64,000 bases of DNA from Rhodopirellula baltica SH 1 (GTDB lineage Bacteria; Planctomycetota; Planctomycetia; Pirellulales; Pirellulaceae): the NCBI RefSeq assembly GCF_000196115.1, contig NC_005027.1, positions 4,340,001-4,404,000 of the forward strand. The letters are read 5' to 3'. A program made the position numbers and the translations under genes. This document shows positions 8,269 to 16,001 of the stretch, in pieces (positions within the stretch are counted from its first letter, which is position 1; each line of letters begins with the position of its first letter). Below the pieces are notes generated by a model. It was not told the DNA's origin, made no database searches, and saw only the letters and a list, made by a program, of their open reading frames with translations.

Positions 8269-9126
8269 ATGACCCAAGCCATCTACATCAACGGTGAATA
8301 CTTCTCACGCGAAGACGCCAAGATCAGTGTCTACGATCACGGACTGCTGTACGGCGACGGCGTGTTCGAAGGGATGCGGATCTACTCGGGCAAAGTGTTC
8401 GCACTCGAAGACCACATGACACGGCTCTACGAAAGCGCTCGTGCGATCATGCTGGACATTCCCATCGCAATCGATGCTTTGACGACTGCAGTGAACGAAA
8501 CCGTTGCAAAAAATGGTTTGACAGAAGGCTACATTCGCTTGGTCGTCACCCGTGGTGGCAACCAATTGGGGCTCAACCCGTTCTCGTGTGAAGATCCCCA
8601 AGTGATCATCATCGCGGATACGATCTCGTTGTACCCTGAGAAGTTCTACACCGAAGGTTTGGAACTGATCACCGCGTCGACGATCCGCAACCATCCCGCC
8701 GCGCTCAGCCCCCGCGTGAAGTCGTTGAACTACCTCAACAACATCATGGCGAAGATCGAAGCCATTCGCGCCGGGTGCATTGAAGCGGTGATGCTGAACA
8801 CCAAAGGCGAAGTTGCCGAGTGCACCGGCGACAACATTTTCATCGTCCGTGGCGGCCGGTTGATCACCCCACCAATCGATGCAGGAATCCTTGAAGGGAT
8901 CACGCGTAACACCGTGATTGATCTCGCTCGCGAAAATGGGATCGAAGTGGCCGAGGAAGCCATGACCCGTCACGACATCTTTGTCGCCGATGAATGCTTC
9001 CTAACCGGCAGTGCCGCCGAAGTCATCCCCGCGGTCAAACTCGATGGGCGAGTCATTGGCGATGGCAAACCCGGCCCAATGACTCAAAAGCTCAACGCGG
9101 CCTTCCGTGCATTTGTGGCTCGTTAG
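8269..9126 (+). CDS. ilvE: Branched-chain amino acid aminotransferase (class IV, PLP)
   Basis: Fold-type IV PLP enzyme, 285 aa, full length. N-terminal YINGEYFSREDAKISVYDHGLLYGDGVFEG is the class IV signature; the PLP lysine is the one in RVKSLNYLNN (~residue 151); the GDNIFIV and later GSAAEVIPAV segments complete the active site. Family members transfer the amino group between glutamate and the branched-chain 2-oxo acids in Ile/Val/Leu synthesis; some are D-amino acid aminotransferases or 4-amino-4-deoxychorismate lyases, but the long C-terminal half and the LNYLNNIMAKIEA motif favour IlvE. It stands alone, 78 bases after fabI, same strand. The stop is followed immediately by a RAYT-associated palindrome. 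Confidence 0.88.
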   Translation: MTQAIYINGEYFSREDAKISVYDHGLLYGDGVFEGMRIYSGKVFALEDHMTRLYESARAIMLDIPIAIDALTTAVNETVAKNGLTEGYIRLVVTRGGNQLGLNPFSCEDPQVIIIADTISLYPEKFYTEGLELITASTIRNHPAALSPRVKSLNYLNNIMAKIEAIRAGCIEAVMLNTKGEVAECTGDNIFIVRGGRLITPPIDAGILEGITRNTVIDLARENGIEVAEEAMTRHDIFVADECFLTGSAAEVIPAVKLDGRVIGDGKPGPMTQKLNAAFRAFVAR

Positions 9127-9141
9127 TAGTTCGCCAAGACC

Positions 9142-9207
9142 GTAGCGGAAGTCGCCAAGACTTTCGGCTGGAGCCCAATCGCCGAAACTCTTGGCGAGTT
9201 CCGCTAC
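9142..9207. repeat. RAYT-associated palindrome, family B, copy 1
   Basis: Two 27-bp arms, the left beginning GTAGCGGAAGTCGCCAAG (9142-9168) and the right ending CTTGGCGAGTTCCGCTAC (9181-9207), complementary except at two positions, with a 12-base loop. The stop codon of the RAYT gene (9204-9206, minus strand) lies in the right arm. A second copy in the same orientation lies at 9851-9915. Confidence 0.9.
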
Positions 9208-9797
9208 ATTTTCTGTGCGTACTTTGGGTCATTGCGACGGAAACACTCGGTTCGTTTTAAGAACGAGAGAGTTCGCCAAAGAACCTCCCAACTATCTGGC
9301 TCAAACAATCGGAGGTTGGGATAACCAGGGATCAGGCATCCGGTATAGATATAACATGCAAATCCATCGACCGGCACAAGCCCTTTCCGTTCGGGGTTGC
9401 GAGCGATGTACTCCGCAACATCTTCGATTGCCGAACACTCGCATTCTGATTCGCGCAGCACATGATCGTAAGGCTGCCGCTGAAACTGGAAACCGATTCG
9501 CTTCAAGCAAGAGTTCCAATCCTTTCGAACCGCCTTCATCGCGAGACGTTGGTCAGTACTTTCACTTAATCCGCACCACAACAGATGGGCGTGGTCTGGC
9601 ATCAAGCAGAAAATGGGGCACGCCAACTGGTAACGAAACATTGCATGGGCGAGGACTTCACGGAACTTGTACAAGAAACGCGGGTCCAACCAACCTGTTC
9701 GACGATCTTCAATCGCCATCGTCCAGTGGACCCAAGCAAGCCCGCGATAGGACTCCGGATCAAGCCGTTTCGATCGCTGTTTCTGTCTCGCGTCCAT
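9204..9797 (-). CDS. REP-associated tyrosine transposase (RAYT, IS200/Y1-like)
   Basis: A 197-residue Y1_Tnp-type protein. It has the HUH metal motif as HAH in LMPDHAHLLW (~residue 70) and the C-terminal helix with the presumed nucleophile tyrosine in VAEYIARNPERKGLV (~residue 138), the hallmark of RAYTs. These single-strand DNA nucleases/transposases act on palindromic repeats rather than on insertion-sequence ends. The basic N-terminus (DARQKQRSKR) fits DNA binding. All catalytic residues are present, so it may be active. Its termination codon is contributed by the downstream palindrome, tying gene and repeat physically together. It is inserted between ilvE and the DUF1499 gene. Confidence 0.9.
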   Translation of the reverse strand: MDARQKQRSKRLDPESYRGLAWVHWTMAIEDRRTGWLDPRFLYKFREVLAHAMFRYQLACPIFCLMPDHAHLLWCGLSESTDQRLAMKAVRKDWNSCLKRIGFQFQRQPYDHVLRESECECSAIEDVAEYIARNPERKGLVPVDGFACYIYTGCLIPGYPNLRLFEPDSWEVLWRTLSFLKRTECFRRNDPKYAQKM

Positions 9798-9850
9798 CCA
9801 AAAATCCTATCACCCCCAGCCGTAGGGAACGTCGTTCGCCCGCAGGAAAG

Positions 9851-9933
9851 GTAGCGGAAGTCGCCAAGACTTTCGGCCGGCCCCCAACGCCGAAACTCTT
9901 GGCGAGTTCCGCTACGACGGCGAGTTCCGCTAC
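9851..9933. repeat. RAYT-associated palindrome, family B, copy 2 with half copy
   Basis: Left arm 9851-9877 and right arm 9889-9915 have the same sequence as copy 1 (loop differs), followed at 9919-9933 by a duplicated right-arm end GGCGAGTTCCGCTAC. It lies 54 bases upstream of the RAYT start. Confidence 0.9.
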
Positions 9934-9944
9934 GGCCCAATCCC

Positions 9945-10478
9945 TCACGCTGCTGAAAACGCGTCGCGGAGATGCTTGAGGTTGCGGGGGTTTTGACCGA
10001 GATCCCCTTTGCCGACCCGAGACTGACTTTCCGCATCGACGCGAGTGAAAACGTCACCGGAGGACGAAACGTCCTCCGTCAAACGCACGTGGACGTCATC
10101 GACAAACCGCAGCCACTTCGTCCGGCGGGTCAAGTGAATCGATTGCGTTTGATCGGTCGCCAATGTGTCCATTGGGTCAGCGGTCATCGACTCAATTTGC
10201 CAAATGGATTCGGTCTCCACCCATCGCTCCAAATCGGCCCGTACGTCAGCGATACGTTGATGCAATCGCATCGGTCTCATTTGCGGGTCCGTGGCGGAAT
10301 CATCCCACTTGGCATGATTGGTCGTCCAATCTCGTCCCCAATCGTCGACGAGAGTCGCCACACGTGCGACAATCGCCAACGTTACCACCCCAGCGATTGC
10401 CGCTCCTGTCATTGCTCTTCTCGTTTGTTTTCGCGAGCGGTCATCCCGCTGCTTACTTTGAATTGTCACGTCGACCAT
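9945..10478 (-). CDS. DUF1499 family membrane-anchored protein
   Basis: A 177-residue protein with one hydrophobic segment (~residues 23-42, MTGAAIAGVVTLAIVARV) followed by a domain matching DUF1499: alternating strands WQIESMTADPMDTLATDQ, KWLRFVDDVHVRL and the family's ending RVDAESQSRVGKGDLGQNPRNLKHL. The function of the family is unknown. The first ATG (10476-10478) shares the bases CATG with the start of the divergent rarA gene; the ATG at 10412, just before the membrane segment, is an alternative that would free room for a promoter. Confidence 0.75.
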   Translation of the reverse strand: MVDVTIQSKQRDDRSRKQTRRAMTGAAIAGVVTLAIVARVATLVDDWGRDWTTNHAKWDDSATDPQMRPMRLHQRIADVRADLERWVETESIWQIESMTADPMDTLATDQTQSIHLTRRTKWLRFVDDVHVRLTEDVSSSGDVFTRVDAESQSRVGKGDLGQNPRNLKHLRDAFSAA

Positions 10479-11796
10479 GGATCTATTTGCCGATCAAGAA
10501 GCTGACCATTTGTTTGCTGCCCAGCCCTTGGCCGCGCGAATGCGTCCCAAGAAGCTATCGGAGTTCGTCGGCCAACAACACATCCTAGGCGAAGGGAAAC
10601 TGCTTCGGCGATTGATCGCCAGTGGTCGCGTTGGCTCGATCCTGCTGCACGGCCCACCGGGAACCGGCAAGACCACGCTGGCTCACCTGATCGCGTCAGA
10701 GCAGAACAGCGAGCTGATCACTCTCAATGCCATCAGCAGCGGTGTGAAAGACGTTCGCGAAGTGCTGGCCAAAGCACGCGACCGCGTGTCGGCGGGCGAC
10801 CCAAGGCCACTGCTTTTCATTGATGAGATTCATCGATTCAACAAATCTCAGCAAGACGCACTGCTCGCCGATGTGGAATCGGGCATCATCTCTCTGATCG
10901 GTGCCACAACCAGCAATCCATACTTCGCCGTCAATGCCGCGCTCATCAGTCGAAGCCAATTGTTCGGCTTAGAACCTGTTTCGGTCGAAGACATGCGCAG
11001 CCTGCTGAAACGGGCGATCACCGACCGAGAATGTGGCCTGGGAAATCAGAATGTGACCATCGACGAAGACGCGATCGACTATCTCTCATCTGCTTCGGAT
11101 GGAGACGCTCGCAAAGCTCTCACGGCACTGGAAGTGGCAGTGCACAGCCATGAGAATCCAAAAGCATCGATCACGCGAGACGATGTTGCCGAATCCATGA
11201 CCAGTCGCATCGCTGGTTACGATGCCACCGGCGATGATCACTATGATTTGGCCAGCGCACTGATCAAAAGCATTCGAGGCAGCGATGTGGACGCGTCCTT
11301 GTACTGGCTCGCCCGGATGCTGGAGGGCGGTGAAGACATTCGCTTCCTTTGCAGGCGATTGGTGATTTTGGCCAGCGAGGACATTGGCAACGCGGACCCG
11401 CAGGCGTTGATCATCGCGGTCAGCGCCATGCAAGCTTGCGAGATGATCGGACTTCCCGAAGCTCAACTCACGTTAAGCCAAACGGTGGCCTACCTCAGCC
11501 TTGCTCCCAAGAGCAACGCGACGACTTCCGCGATCAGCGCCGCCCGTCGGGACGTTCGAGATCGCCAGGTCATTCCCGTTCCCAAGATGCTTCGTTGCGG
11601 ACACTACACCGGCGCCGAAGAACTTGGTCATGGCGACGGTTACAAGTCCGCGCACAACACCGAGGAGGGCGTGGCCAAGCTGGATTACTTGGGCGTCGAC
11701 CGCCGCTACTACAAACCGGTCGAGCGAGGATTCGAATCAGAACTCGCCTCGCGGCTGCAAAAAATTCGCGATCAGTTAGGCAGAGAGACCGAGTGA
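10477..11796 (+). CDS. rarA: Replication-associated recombination protein A (AAA+ ATPase)
   Basis: Full-length RarA/MgsA (439 aa), a cytoplasmic AAA+ ATPase related to clamp loaders that acts at stalled replication forks with SSB and RecA. Visible: N-terminal PLAARMRPKKLSEFVGQQHI, Walker A GPPGTGKTT (~residue 57), Walker B LLFIDEIHRFNK (~111), sensor GATTSNPYF, and the C-terminal tetramerisation part including AHNTEEGVAKLDYLG and the RYYKPVERGFE motif. The start ATG at 10477 fits the usual short N-terminus. It overlaps head to head with the DUF1499 start. Confidence 0.93.
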   Translation: MDLFADQEADHLFAAQPLAARMRPKKLSEFVGQQHILGEGKLLRRLIASGRVGSILLHGPPGTGKTTLAHLIASEQNSELITLNAISSGVKDVREVLAKARDRVSAGDPRPLLFIDEIHRFNKSQQDALLADVESGIISLIGATTSNPYFAVNAALISRSQLFGLEPVSVEDMRSLLKRAITDRECGLGNQNVTIDEDAIDYLSSASDGDARKALTALEVAVHSHENPKASITRDDVAESMTSRIAGYDATGDDHYDLASALIKSIRGSDVDASLYWLARMLEGGEDIRFLCRRLVILASEDIGNADPQALIIAVSAMQACEMIGLPEAQLTLSQTVAYLSLAPKSNATTSAISAARRDVRDRQVIPVPKMLRCGHYTGAEELGHGDGYKSAHNTEEGVAKLDYLGVDRRYYKPVERGFESELASRLQKIRDQLGRETE

Positions 11797-11881
11797 ATCA
11801 CATCCGTGACTCTCGGACGGGGAAAGCAGCGTAACGAATTGTTCTATTCGATCGTTGCTTCAACAACTTGTGAGGGATTCA

Positions 11882-12109
11882 CTACAGCCAATCCAGCTGA
11901 GTGATCCTTCGCAGTCGGTCCTCGAAATTCCCGAGCAGACCGCCGACTAAAACCCATTCGTGACGATCCCTCAGCTCGATTTCGCCGAACTTGTTGATTC
12001 GCAAAATAGAGTCACCATTGACGCCAGCTTCATGGAGCTGGCCCATGTCGATTTCGCCTTCGTTGATAACGTCCAACAGCGATTTGCCGGTGAGTTCGAT
12101 GAATTGCAT
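11882..12109 (-). CDS. Small conserved-looking hypothetical protein (75 aa)
   Basis: A 75-residue soluble protein, acidic, with the regular look of a small alpha/beta fold (MQFIELTGKSLLDVINEG ... ILRINKFGEIELRDRHEWVLVGGLLGNFEDRL). No family is recognised. It begins with ATG at 12109 behind a weak AGG, 79 bases downstream of the redoxin-lipoprotein gene's stop on the same strand, and its end faces rarA convergently. Codon composition matches the neighbours. It could be a small regulatory or accessory protein; function unknown. Confidence 0.55.
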   Translation of the reverse strand: MQFIELTGKSLLDVINEGEIDMGQLHEAGVNGDSILRINKFGEIELRDRHEWVLVGGLLGNFEDRLRRITQLDWL

Positions 12110-12188
12110 GGTCGCAACCTAGCAGACGGATTCAAAGACGAGTCGTTTCTCATTGCCCCACGGCGCTCGTCCGTCCAACCAGCTTAAT

Positions 12189-13904
12189 TCAACGCAAAAG
12201 GTTTTCGACAACCGGCGTCAAATCTCGGCCAGAAAATTCGATCGCCGCCACTTTGCCCTCTTGATCGATCACCGCCACAAACAGCAACGAAACCACGCCA
12301 AAACGGTATGCAACGGAGTTGGCAACAGACGCTTCCGGGTCGGAAACACTCCGAAAACTCGGAAACGAAATTTTGTTTCGAGATTCAAACGCGGGAACGT
12401 CTGTCGACTGAACATCCAAGTTCATTCCCACGATCGCAACCTTCTCCGGATACTGGCGGGCGATCTTTTGAAGATTGTCGACGACCAACAAAGAGTCTGC
12501 AAAAGCGGCCGACCAGAACGGCATCAGAACGACTTTGCCACGATAGTCATCCATCGACAGCTCATCGCCCTTTGTGCTGGGCAGGTCTGGATCAAAAGTC
12601 TTGCCGATAATTTTTTCACGATTGTCGCGGGCCTGAAGTGCCGTCCTAGCCTCACTTCCACGGTCGTCTTGCATGGATGCAAACTTGTCATCCAAAACTT
12701 GGTAGGTCGCCTCGGACAAATCCAAACGACCAACCGTCTCCGCTTCCAAACTCGCGCCCGCTAAGAACTGTGTCGTCAAGAGATCGGGTTGCTCATCTGC
12801 CAACGATTCAATCGCTGCCTTCCAATCGTTGATTGACACTGCGGAGTCCGATGGATCGGTGTTTTCGTTGGCCTCGGTGATGAATGTTTCCATCAAATTC
12901 TGAACGCGAGCTGTCGCTTCGCTGATTTGAAAACTTGGGCCGGCGATTTGGCGGGCCATGTCCACCAATCCCCCCATCGCATCGGACTCGCCGGCGATTG
13001 CCTCACCTGACTCGACAAATTCTTCCAGGATCATCGCGCGAACCCGCGAGGCTTCTTCAACATGTTCGAATTGCAGTAACGCGTCTTTCGCTTGCCCCAT
13101 CACCATCAAGGTTGCTGCGTCGGGAGAGGAACTTGCTTGCAGCAATCGATCGATTTGAGAAACCACTCGACTGGGCGCATCTGACTTTCCGTTTCGCAGG
13201 TCTTCGATCGCGAAACCGATCAACACAAGCTGGCTGTCTGAGCGGACTTCCGGATCGGAATCTTCTTGAAGCGACTCCGCCAATAGTTGCAAACTCTCAG
13301 CCGCTTTCAGATCCCCCAAAGACGCCAAGTGTGAAAGTGATTGCAGCTCACCTCGGCGGCCGATCGCCTTCTCCTTCTCGGTTGCATCCGCGTGTTCGAT
13401 CAAGCGACGCGAAGCCTCACGTTTCCACGTGGCGATGCGTTTTAGCTCGCTGAAAGCGGTGGCACTATCTTCGATGCCGGACTGACCGCTTGTGATCATC
13501 CGCATCTCGATATCTGCTTCGGAGAGAAACGTCCGGAGCTGCTCGGGCTTCAAATCATTTGCGAGCTGCTTCCTGCGACCATCCAACTGAGAAGCAACGC
13601 TCTGAGGCACGTCAATCACGGCTGGGTCATCGACGACTGGCTGCGCAGCAACCTCGCCATTCGTATTATTACTGGTGGCCGGTGACTCGGGCGTTGAAGC
13701 AGCGCTGCTATCCCCGACCAGCAATAGATCGTCGTCGGACGTCTGGTCCGTCTCCTCGGACTGACCATCGTTGGTCTCCAAAGATGGAGCCCCCGACGCA
13801 GGATCCGTCGACTCAGCAGAAGGCTGGCGAGTGCAGCCTCCAACAATTTGGGTCAACAAGATCGCAAAGACGCATGCTCCGATGGTTTTCGGCAACGTGC
13901 CCAT
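12189..13904 (-). CDS. Lipoprotein with a C-terminal TlpA/redoxin-like domain lacking CXXC
   Basis: A lipoprotein of 571 aa: signal peptide with lipobox IVGGC (Cys ~residue 24 from the start at 13904), then a serine/threonine/acidic linker, a helical middle region of ~300 residues, and at the C-terminus (~residues 420-571) a thioredoxin/TlpA-like fold. The strand KVVLMPFWSAAFADS is where the family has FWATWCPPC; both cysteines are absent, and the cis-proline region (FGVVSLLFVAVIDQEGKV) is also altered. So the fold is kept but disulfide chemistry is unlikely. Expected to sit on the periplasmic face. Starts at 13931 or 13976 are possible but the signal peptide favours 13904. Confidence 0.8.
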   Translation of the reverse strand: MGTLPKTIGACVFAILLTQIVGGCTRQPSAESTDPASGAPSLETNDGQSEETDQTSDDDLLLVGDSSAASTPESPATSNNTNGEVAAQPVVDDPAVIDVPQSVASQLDGRRKQLANDLKPEQLRTFLSEADIEMRMITSGQSGIEDSATAFSELKRIATWKREASRRLIEHADATEKEKAIGRRGELQSLSHLASLGDLKAAESLQLLAESLQEDSDPEVRSDSQLVLIGFAIEDLRNGKSDAPSRVVSQIDRLLQASSSPDAATLMVMGQAKDALLQFEHVEEASRVRAMILEEFVESGEAIAGESDAMGGLVDMARQIAGPSFQISEATARVQNLMETFITEANENTDPSDSAVSINDWKAAIESLADEQPDLLTTQFLAGASLEAETVGRLDLSEATYQVLDDKFASMQDDRGSEARTALQARDNREKIIGKTFDPDLPSTKGDELSMDDYRGKVVLMPFWSAAFADSLLVVDNLQKIARQYPEKVAIVGMNLDVQSTDVPAFESRNKISFPSFRSVSDPEASVANSVAYRFGVVSLLFVAVIDQEGKVAAIEFSGRDLTPVVENLLR

Positions 13905-14190
13905 CACGACGGCAATTTGAGCTTGAATCATCCAATGACATCCCTGAAGAACGAAAGCCACTATTCTACTGGCCAACGGGCCAGTTCGAATACCGTTCGT
14001 TCAATTCTGGTCGGATTGGATGACCGACATTCTGAGATCTGACAAAGGCATTTCCGGTCACGTCCGTTGATACGACTCGGTAGACGCTCGAAATAAACGC
14101 CACCAATTGAATCAGGAACTGACTGCCGCGTTATGCGGAGGACCGGTTCGGTGCAGACGCCAACTTGGCGAACCTGCACAAATCATCATC

Positions 14191-14406
14191 TCAGGCAGCG
14201 GTGTGCTCAGCCGACAGAGCATCGAGCAAGTCGGCGAAGCGATCATCGGCTTCGCGACGACGACGCAGACGTTCTGCGACGCTCCAGCTGCTGCGGATCT
14301 TCATGACACGGCGAGTGATCTCAGCGTCGGATGGTGCTGTCTCATTCTGCGATGCAGTTGAGATCATCGAGACGTTTTCGAGCGATGGCATGGTTTCGGT
14401 CAACAT
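14191..14406 (-). CDS. Small hypothetical basic-helical protein (71 aa)
   Basis: The frame is open from 14622, but a good AGGAAG eight bases before the ATG at 14406 indicates a 71-residue protein (MLTETMPSLENVSM...). Its second half, ITRRVMKIRSSWSVAERLRRRREADDRFADLLDAL, is a highly charged amphipathic helix reminiscent of short proteins common in planctomycetes; these have no known function. No membrane segment. It stands alone between two intergenic gaps. Confidence 0.6.
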   Translation of the reverse strand: MLTETMPSLENVSMISTASQNETAPSDAEITRRVMKIRSSWSVAERLRRRREADDRFADLLDALSAEHTAA

Positions 14407-14666
14407 TGCGATTCTTCCTGAAACGGGGCTTTCATAAGGCTCGGTACCACGTTGACGCCGGTACCGATTTGGATGCCTCCATCCGAGGCATTGGCGTCTG
14501 GATTGGTGGTAATGCAACCAGGGTGCCAAAACTCCGAAAACCAGAAAAAACGTTCCAACTGTTTCAATCGCACCGGAGCAAACCATGCGTTTCGCAGCGA
14601 AATCGCTGGGAAAAAGAGCCAAATGAGTCGCCGCTTGAATCCATTCGTTTTTTGGCGGCTGATAAA

Positions 14667-15056
14667 TCAGCGATCAGAGGCGTTGGTCGAACAGACGTCT
14701 TTTTCAAAACCTTGTAAATCTTGCCATGTCCGGTCGGGAATCCGCATCAGCGAGACCGATGCTGGTTCGCCAAACGCTGAAAACAGCGTTCGCAGACGTT
14801 CCATCAACAATTGGCGCCCCTCCGCGGATGAACCACGGCCGTGTAAGTCAACGTACTGAATGGCCTGACCGTTGTCGTAGACGGTGCCATCGATTTGCCA
14901 GCCTTGCGACTGATTGGCCCAAGTAAACGAACCATCCCATTCAAAGAACAGTCCTTCCAGTGCCTCGAATCGGCCTGCGACGGTCTCCATTGAGACGTCA
15001 AATGCCCCCCGATCAGGTCCGTAAACGTAAGTCTGAAACGTAAAAGCAGCAGTCAT
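14667..15056 (-). CDS. Hypothetical protein (129 aa)
   Basis: A soluble protein beginning at MTAAFTFQTYVYG (15056), though the frame is open to 15122. It has a beta-rich N-terminal half with many aromatics (VAGRFEALEGLFFEWDGSFTWANQSQGWQIDGTVYDNG, which looks like a small antiparallel sheet) and a helical C-terminus. No recognised family. It is divergent from csrA, with a 280-base gap that holds the csrA promoter candidate. Confidence 0.6.
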   Translation of the reverse strand: MTAAFTFQTYVYGPDRGAFDVSMETVAGRFEALEGLFFEWDGSFTWANQSQGWQIDGTVYDNGQAIQYVDLHGRGSSAEGRQLLMERLRTLFSAFGEPASVSLMRIPDRTWQDLQGFEKDVCSTNASDR

Positions 15057-15201
15057 CGGATAGAAAATCGCCAATTGAGTTGGGAATGGGTCTAAAACGC
15101 GACACTTCGTATTTGCTAGCAAAACAGGGCGTTTCGCAACCTGAACCCCTCTAACAAGCGACCACCAAAAGATTTTTCACTGTTTGTCAACCCGGATTTC
15201 C

Positions 15202-15229
15202 TTGACCGAACCGTTTTTTGTCCTAGAGT
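15202..15229 (+). promoter_or_regulatory. Candidate sigma70-type promoter for csrA
   Basis: TTGACC (15202-15207), a 16-base spacer and TAGAGT (15224-15229). The -35 matches 5 of 6 and the -10 matches 4 of 6 consensus bases. It is about 110 bases upstream of csrA, leaving a leader with two GGA-containing sites (AGGAGG at ~15308 and AAGGAATG before the start) that could bind CsrA itself. Confidence 0.4.
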
Positions 15230-15338
15230 TGTTGGACCAAGGATCTCTGTCCGTACTCCCTTCCACAACCTGTCCACTATTCGTCGTTGACTAGGCAGTT
15301 GTTACTAGGAGGCAGGCGGCCGCAAAAAGGAATGAGCC

Positions 15339-15551
15339 ATGTTGGTACTCTCGCGAAAGAAAAACGAAAGCATTGTCATCAACAACGATATCAAAATCGT
15401 TGTGGTGGAAATCCGTGGAGACAAGGTCCGCCTCGGCGTGGAAGCTCCTCGCGAAGTGCCAGTTCATCGTCGTGAGGTCTACGACGCGATCCAGCGGAAT
15501 AACGAAGCGTTCGATGCGAACGCACCAGCGGATTCGAACGACGTTTCGTAG
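15339..15551 (+). CDS. csrA: Carbon storage regulator CsrA
   Basis: Small RNA-binding homodimer (70 aa) that binds GGA motifs in mRNA leaders and controls translation and stability. The sequence is a textbook Csr[15 protein letters not shown] start (Leu4), strand core [20 protein letters not shown], and VPVHRREV with the RNA-contacting Arg44. The last ~15 residues are an acidic tail. An AAGGAATG ribosome binding site overlaps the -12 to -5 region, so it could autoregulate by blocking its own site. In many bacteria csrA controls carbon metabolism, motility and attachment; the gene here is followed by a tRNA rather than by flagellar genes. Confidence 0.96.
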   Translation: MLVLSRKKNESIVINNDIKIVVVEIRGDKVRLGVEAPREVPVHRREVYDAIQRNNEAFDANAPADSNDVS

Positions 15552-15644
15552 GTTAATTTCCTGCTCACTGGACGTTCGTGAAGGCACATTCGCCCTCCTG
15601 ACAACTTTTTTGTTGTCGCAAAGCAAATCGGACGCTCGTATCCC

Positions 15645-15673
15645 TTGACGCCTTCATGCGATCTTGGTTTGAT
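15645..15673 (+). promoter_or_regulatory. Candidate promoter of the tRNA-Glu gene
   Basis: TTGACG (15645-15650), 17 bases, then TTTGAT (15668-15673), about 40 bases before the mature tRNA 5' end. The -35 is good and the -10 weak. Confidence 0.35.
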
Positions 15674-15715
15674 ACTCGCCTCGTTGGCACGCCAGCTTTT
15701 GTTGGCAAACCGACC

Positions 15716-15788
15716 GGCCCCTTCGTCTAGCGGTCTAGGACATCGCCCTTTCACGGCGGTAACACGGGTTCGAGTCCCGTAGGGGTCA
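15716..15788 (+). tRNA. tRNA-Glu (anticodon TTC)
   Basis: A 73-base cloverleaf: acceptor arms GGCCCCT / AGGGGTC, D-arm GTCTAGCGGTCTAGGAC, anticodon loop CTTTCAC flanked by CGCC / GGCG (anticodon TTC), and T-arm ACGGGTTCGAGTCCCGT. CCA is not encoded. It is very similar to bacterial tRNA-Glu. A strong terminator follows at once. Confidence 0.95.
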
Positions 15789-15791
15789 CTG

Positions 15792-15831
15792 AATAAGCCG
15801 TCTGCTTGTAAAAGCTGGCGGCTTATTTTTT
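15792..15831 (+). terminator. Rho-independent terminator of tRNA-Glu
   Basis: Perfect 9-bp stem AATAAGCCG (15792-15800) / CGGCTTATT (15819-15827) followed by a T run to 15831. Confidence 0.85.
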
Positions 15832-16001
15832 GCGCCGATAAAAAACTAGCCAGACATCTCTGGGGCTCTCGGCCACCTGCAGCTAGTTCAGCTCAGCACG
15901 GACACGCTCGCCCGCTCGATGAGCTTCGCTCGTTCCCAAATCGAAGGACGTGCTTCGAGCCAACAAGACGCGACGTGGCATGGCCATGTCGCTTTCTCGG
16001 G

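Larger units (their letters stand above)
9142..9933. mobile_element. REP/RAYT unit: tyrosine transposase gene bracketed by its palindromes
   Basis: A single-gene block: a Y1/HUH transposase-like gene (9204-9797) with near-identical long palindromes at each end (9142-9207 and 9851-9915) plus a half-arm copy at 9919-9933. This is the layout of REP-associated tyrosine transposase (RAYT) loci, in which the enzyme is thought to recognise and disperse the palindromes. No terminal inverted repeats or target duplication of a classical insertion sequence are seen. Confidence 0.8.

Noticed and set aside
15600..15617. GACAAC-T6-GTTGTC hairpin after csrA as terminator
   Set aside because: The T run is in the loop rather than after the stem, so it does not have the form of a Rho-independent terminator.
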